NCBI GenBank assembly: GCA_018645325.1
Contig: JABGOU010000010.1
Location: 25,739-89,738, forward strand
DNA length: 64,000 nt
Origin: Desulfobacula sp.
GTDB lineage: Bacteria > Desulfobacterota > Desulfobacteria > Desulfobacterales > Desulfobacteraceae
Direction of reading: 5' to 3'
Each line of letters begins with the position of its first letter. Positions within the stretch are counted from its first letter, which is position 1. Position numbers and translations under genes: made by a program. The notes beneath the pieces were generated by a model, which was given only the letters and a program-made list of their open reading frames with translations, did no database searches and was not told the DNA's origin. Shown piece after piece: positions 60,291 through 64,000 of the stretch.

Positions 60291-61327
60291 TGGATTGCAA
60301 AGATGAAGAGACAAAAAAAACGCTTGAATTAATATTTGAACAGACCCTGCGGGGTAAAAATTTAACAAGAAATCTGGTTGCCTTTGCCAAAGATCAGGAA
60401 CCAAAACAGGAATTTTTCAGAATTAATGAGAAAATAGATTTGGTTCTAGATCTGCTGAAAAAGGATTTAAAAGAAATTGAGCTGATAAAGGAAAATAAAG
60501 CAGGAGTACCAGAGTTGCTCGCTGACCCGGGAATGATCGAACATGCTATTGTAAATCTGATACAAAACTCAATCCATGCCACAAGTATAGTTGAAAATCC
60601 CAGAATAATTGTTCGTACATATTGTTCAGGCGAAAATATCTGTTTTGATATTGAGGATAATGGATGTGGAATTCCCAAAGAACATATGGAAAGCATTTAT
60701 GAACCTTCTTTTACCCTTAAGGGAACCAAGGATACGACAGGTTCATATGAAAGAAGTATTAAGGGAACTGGTTATGGAATGGCCAATGTAAAAAAATATA
60801 TAGAACAGCACAAGGGCAATATTTCAGTTGAGTCAGAATTTAACTTGGGCACAAAATTCACGATAGGTCTACCAATCATTAAAAAAGAATTAACAAACAA
60901 AGAAAAAGCAGAAATCAGAAAAGAAATGGCGCATTTTGAAAAGTATATTCTTCTGGTGGAGGATGAACCGGCAATATCAGATGTGCAATACAGAATATTA
61001 ACCCAGGATCCTTGTAACCACAAAGTTGATACTGCTAATAGTGGACAGGTTGCAATGGATCTGTTTGATAGAAATGAATATGATTTTGTAAGTCTGGATT
61101 ATATTCTTCCAGGGAAAACCAACGGGATGGACGTATATAATCATATCAGGAAAACAAATATAACCATTCCAATACTATTTATTTCCGGTAATATTGAATT
61201 TTTAGAGTCCATAAAAACCTTGAAACAAAAAGATACTAAAGTCGATCATCTGTCAAAGCCCTGTCAGAACAAAGATTATGTAAACTGCATAAATAAGTTA
61301 ATAGAAAAAACAGTGTCTGCAAAATAA
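60254..61327 (+). CDS. Hybrid sensor histidine kinase, C-terminal part (HATPase plus receiver)
   Basis: This 357-residue frame continues the kinase at 58473: GIIMGNAELSL (rest of HisKA), the HATPase domain with VNLIQNSIHAT, DIEDNGCGIP and IKGTGYGMANVKKYIEQHKG, then a C-terminal receiver domain (about 225-350; ILLVEDEPAISDVQ, phospho-acceptor in VSLDYILPG, HLSKPC lysine). A single-base deletion separates it from its sensor half, so the encoded protein as read is split and probably non-functional unless the deletion is a sequencing error. Its TTG or ATG (60266) start would be artificial. Confidence 0.8.
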   Translation: MGIIMGNAELSLMDCKDEETKKTLELIFEQTLRGKNLTRNLVAFAKDQEPKQEFFRINEKIDLVLDLLKKDLKEIELIKENKAGVPELLADPGMIEHAIVNLIQNSIHATSIVENPRIIVRTYCSGENICFDIEDNGCGIPKEHMESIYEPSFTLKGTKDTTGSYERSIKGTGYGMANVKKYIEQHKGNISVESEFNLGTKFTIGLPIIKKELTNKEKAEIRKEMAHFEKYILLVEDEPAISDVQYRILTQDPCNHKVDTANSGQVAMDLFDRNEYDFVSLDYILPGKTNGMDVYNHIRKTNITIPILFISGNIEFLESIKTLKQKDTKVDHLSKPCQNKDYVNCINKLIEKTVSAK

Positions 61328-61457
61328 TAATGGCCTAGGGTTCGCTTTTCAAGGTTCTCAACAATTTGCAGAATAGCAGGAGCCTTCTTATGATTATTTT
61401 AATTAAACTCTGATTCAATATCTTGTGGTTAAAAAAGAAAAATTCTGAATACACTGA

Positions 61458-61672
61458 TTATAATATAGCCAAAGTCAATTTTTTCTTACCGTATCGATCT
61501 GCATAATAAGTAAATGGGACTGACAAGAAAAACAGAATAACTGAAGGAAGTGACAGCAGAATTAACACATCGGAACTTTTTAATCCCATTTTTAAAAAAT
61601 ATGAAAGTAAAAACCCATTTTTGAAAAAAAGCTGGAGCATGATGCTTGCGCAGACAGAAAGCCAGTAGCCCC
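61458..61672 (-). pseudogene. MFS transporter N-terminal fragment
   Basis: On the minus strand the fragment reads GGYWLSVCASIMLQLFFKNG then YFLKMGLKSSDVLILLSLPS and VPFTYYADRYGKKKLTLAIL before a stop. The D-R-x-G-K-K motif after helix 2 is the MFS signature. Only the first two helices are left, so this is a remnant of a gene of around 400 residues. Confidence 0.7.
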
Positions 61673-61816
61673 CTGAACAGGAGTCCAGGAGAGGTCAACC
61701 CAAGTTCCAGAAGTGAATAGGCTTAGCACCGGAGGTTGTGGTTGAGATTGCGCAGAACCGGATATCAGCAATATTATGGCGCAGGTCACGATAAGTAAGT
61801 GTTTGTTCAATTCCAT
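61664..61816 (-). pseudogene. N-terminal remnant of a secreted fibronectin-III-like protein fused to the MFS remnant
   Basis: From the ATG at 61816 the frame gives MELNKHLLIVTCAIILLISG and then a signal-peptide-like end SAQSQPQPPV, followed by LSLFTSGTWVDLSWTPVQGATG, an Fn3-type first strand. The sequence then runs into the MFS fragment out of frame near 61665-61675. Two unrelated gene beginnings are joined here, which marks an old deletion junction. Confidence 0.6.
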
Positions 61817-61825
61817 TCTCCCTTG

Positions 61826-63649
61826 CTATTTCTGGTCCCATGTTACCCTTAGAATCTCCTGGTAGGTGGTCTGCCCTTTCAACATTTTTTTAATACCGTT
61901 CTGGCGTAAAAGGACTAGTCCCTCTTTCAGTGCTTTTTCCCTTAAGATTTCCAATCTGGCATCCTGAGTGGTCAGCATTTTAAGAGAATCAGAATACGGC
62001 ATAATTTCATAAATCCCGGTGCGGCCCTTATAGCCAGTGTTCCTGCATTTCACGCATCCTTTTCCATGTTTTAGTTTAACCAGGCCACTGGGTTTAATCT
62101 TAAGCCCTAGATCGCACAATTCCTTTGCATCCATTTCAAATTCCTGGGCACAATAGGGACAGATTTTCCTCACCAGCCTTTGCGCAATAATTCCGATTAA
62201 CGATGAATGGATAAGATAAGGGGGAATCCCCAGATCAAGCAGCCTGAAAACGGTTGAAACCGCATCGTTCGTATGCAGGGTGGAAAGAACGAGATGGCCT
62301 GTTAAAGCTGCCTGGACCGCTGCATGAGCTGTCTCAAGATCCCTGATTTCACCCACCATGATAATATCAGGATCCTGGCGGAGTATGCTTTTCAATACAG
62401 CACCGAATGTAACATTGACCGCAGGTTGCACAGCTATCTGGTTAAACTCTTCATGTATCATTTCAATGGGATCTTCAATTGTCGTAATATTGACTTCCGG
62501 TGAAGAAAGCATCCTGAGAGTTGAGTAAAGAGTAGTAGACTTCCCGGATCCTGTGGGACCCGTCACCAGAACAATACCGAAGGGCATGCTAATCAATTGT
62601 TTATATCTCTCAAAATCGTCTCTGAAAAATCCCAGCATTTCAAGGTCCTGAAATAATATGTCCGGGTCCATGATTCTTAATACCACTTTCTCGCCAAATG
62701 CCACAGGTATGGTAGAAACTCTGATCTCAACCTCGGTCTTACCTTTTTTCATTTTTATCCGGCCGTCCTGGGGCCTTCTTTTCTCAGCCATATCCAGCCT
62801 GGAAAGGGTTTTAATCCTGCTGACCACTGCGTTGTGAAGTTTTTTGGGAAGCTTATAAACAGTATTGAGCACTCCGTCAATTCTCATCCGCACAAGGCAG
62901 ATATCCCGTTTGGGCTCGATATGGATATCACTGGCCTTTTGATCAAACGAATAGGAAAAAAGATGATTAACCGCATTCACTATATGCTGGTCTGTTGAGG
63001 GAAACTCATCAGATGTTTTTAAACTGACAAATTGTTCAAGGTTGCCTATATCAATCCCTTTTGTCGAAAAAAGATCTTCAGCCGCTGAAATGGAATACCT
63101 AAATCCGAAAAATTCATTAATCAGTTTTTTAATATCTGATTTTGAACTGATAACAACTTTTACCTTTAGTTTTGATACCATTTCAACATCTTTGATGGCC
63201 TCATAATTAAAGGGATCAGGGGTTGCAACGATGAGCTTGCCCTCCTCGATCATCAATGGCAGCAGCAAATATTTTGAGGCAAATGCTTTTGATATGGTTC
63301 CTGTCACAAGATTCAGTTCAAGCTTCAATGGATCTATCTTTTTGTGTGGAAGTTTCCAGGCATTGGCGAGGGCCTTATAAATTAAATCCTCATCTATTCT
63401 TTTACCAGCTTGGTCAAGGCGTTCTATTTTCAGATATAAGATGACATCAATAAAAGAAACCGAATCTGGCTGCACTCCCGCTGTTATACTCTTATCAGAT
63501 GTTTTCTTGACTTGTTTTAATAGACTGTTTTTTACACGAATTTCTTTTTTCAAAAGGTCTTGAGCCTGCTCCTTTGAAATTATTTTTGCAGTGATAAGAA
63601 TCCTGCAGATATTTTGTGAGGAGAATCTTTTATCTCTTTGATCCTGCAT
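61826..63649 (-). CDS. PilB/GspE-type secretion ATPase
   Basis: The 607-residue ATPase has an N-terminal MshEN-like domain (about 95-190), Walker A GPTGSGKSTTLYSTL (about residue 360), the Asp box EDPIEMI, Walker B DPDIIMVGEIRD (about 425), the His box TGHLVLSTLHTNDA (about 450) and a zinc-finger pair CPYC (about 495) and CVKC (about 535). It drives assembly of type IV pili, a type II secretion pseudopilus, or an MSHA-like fibre. It is alone on the minus strand without other secretion genes, 32 kb from the pilus locus. PilB is possible but GspE or MshE cannot be excluded. Confidence 0.88.
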   Translation of the reverse strand: MQDQRDKRFSSQNICRILITAKIISKEQAQDLLKKEIRVKNSLLKQVKKTSDKSITAGVQPDSVSFIDVILYLKIERLDQAGKRIDEDLIYKALANAWKLPHKKIDPLKLELNLVTGTISKAFASKYLLLPLMIEEGKLIVATPDPFNYEAIKDVEMVSKLKVKVVISSKSDIKKLINEFFGFRYSISAAEDLFSTKGIDIGNLEQFVSLKTSDEFPSTDQHIVNAVNHLFSYSFDQKASDIHIEPKRDICLVRMRIDGVLNTVYKLPKKLHNAVVSRIKTLSRLDMAEKRRPQDGRIKMKKGKTEVEIRVSTIPVAFGEKVVLRIMDPDILFQDLEMLGFFRDDFERYKQLISMPFGIVLVTGPTGSGKSTTLYSTLRMLSSPEVNITTIEDPIEMIHEEFNQIAVQPAVNVTFGAVLKSILRQDPDIIMVGEIRDLETAHAAVQAALTGHLVLSTLHTNDAVSTVFRLLDLGIPPYLIHSSLIGIIAQRLVRKICPYCAQEFEMDAKELCDLGLKIKPSGLVKLKHGKGCVKCRNTGYKGRTGIYEIMPYSDSLKMLTTQDARLEILREKALKEGLVLLRQNGIKKMLKGQTTYQEILRVTWDQK

Positions 63650-64000
63650 AAAAATATTTATCCTGATCGATATATGGTTAAAATCTGTCTTCTATATATA
63701 ATTGATAGTTAATGAAATTGTAAAGGTATAAGTATTTTTAGATATAGGTAAAAAAGACATCTGCTTTACCAGGTAAAGGTTGAACAGATATCTTAAATTG
63801 TATTGATCAATAAAAGCTCCGATAAAAAAACAGCAATACTCGGCGAATTTTTTTTTCGACAAAGGTTTGTTGTCCTGGCTGTCTTACAAAGAAGTCCAAG
63901 GGGAAAATTCGATATCATCATCAAATTCTTCAAGCCGTTATTGTTCATCCGGATATGAAACAGGAGGGGACAGTCCTGTAAATGAGTGATCCTCCATCCG
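63650..64000. other. Region upstream of the ATPase gene to the right edge
   Basis: I see no supported gene in the 350 bp. A minus-strand frame is open from the edge to a TAA at 63938-63940 and ends ...GLSPPVSYPDEQ; after that stop the same frame continues LEEFDDDIEFSPWTSL to a second TAA at 63884-63886. It could be the tail of a gene entering from the right, possibly with an in-frame stop, but 20 residues are too few to judge. Confidence 0.3.

Noticed and set aside
63884-64000. Gene with an in-frame TAA (recoded stop) at the right edge
   Set aside because: Only 20 codons are visible before the first stop; the acidic continuation after it could be chance, and no recoding signal is recognisable.

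Overview
This window looks like a chromosomal segment of a low-GC, AT-rich Desulfobacterota (deltaproteobacterial) bacterium, most likely a Desulfobacteraceae-type sulfate reducer. That is an inference. It rests on a DUF39 homocysteine-biosynthesis gene, a Geobacter-like short/split type IV pilin, an Mla phospholipid operon with an outer-membrane two-partner secretion pair (so Gram-negative), an HslV-HslU-arg gene chain, and frequent TTG/GTG starts with ATGA/TGATG coupling. No rRNA or species-level marker is present.

Layout. 1-7.2 kb: the end of kdsA, an M23 peptidase, homocysteine biosynthesis, lepB, pyrB-pyrC and a PilR-like sigma-54 activator. 7.3-15.5 kb: a surface-polysaccharide locus with an ABC-2 exporter and, on the other strand, two GT4 and one GT9 glycosyltransferases, a CDP-alcohol phosphotransferase, a fused cytidylyltransferase-SDR resembling CDP-ribitol synthase, and a UbiA/DPPR-synthase-like enzyme. 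15.8-30 kb: a type IV pilus locus with a 59-residue mature, aromatic-rich pilin, a separate secreted PilA-C-like partner, a GT-C/TPR membrane protein, an IS4-family element, minor pilins fimT-pilW-pilV-pilX, a 1510-residue PilY1 carrying two golvesin-like domains, a small exported protein, and an ABC transporter plus TPR/pseudopilin-like protein resembling the PilGHI role.

30-47 kb: a crotonase-fold gene, an anti-sigma-type kinase and PP2C phosphatase facing an mlaFED-STAS-mlaC operon, then a long tightly packed housekeeping run (coaBC, degenerate UDG, xer, hslV, hslU, argB, argD, argF, argH, lipoprotein, folK, transaldolase, pgsA) ending at tRNA-Gly and tRNA-Cys. 47.3-53.6 kb: a small accessory region with a ParD-like/RelE-type toxin-antitoxin pair and a convergent TpsA/TpsB pair. 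53.8-58.1 kb: a complete cyanophycin operon (isoaspartyl peptidase, cyanophycinase, cyanophycin synthetase). 58.4-64 kb: a frameshifted Cache-PAS hybrid histidine kinase, remnants of an FN3-like protein and an MFS transporter, and a PilB/GspE-type ATPase.

Working together: the PilR-like activator and two sigma-54-like promoters fit regulated pilus expression. The glycosyltransferases and GT-C protein could decorate the cell surface or pilus. The arginine genes could feed the arginine/aspartate polymer cyanophycin. A 138-bp nested-palindrome repeat occurs twice (18.3 and 51.7 kb), each time directly after a stop codon. The most novel-looking system is the split, aromatic-rich pilin with its private accessory genes.
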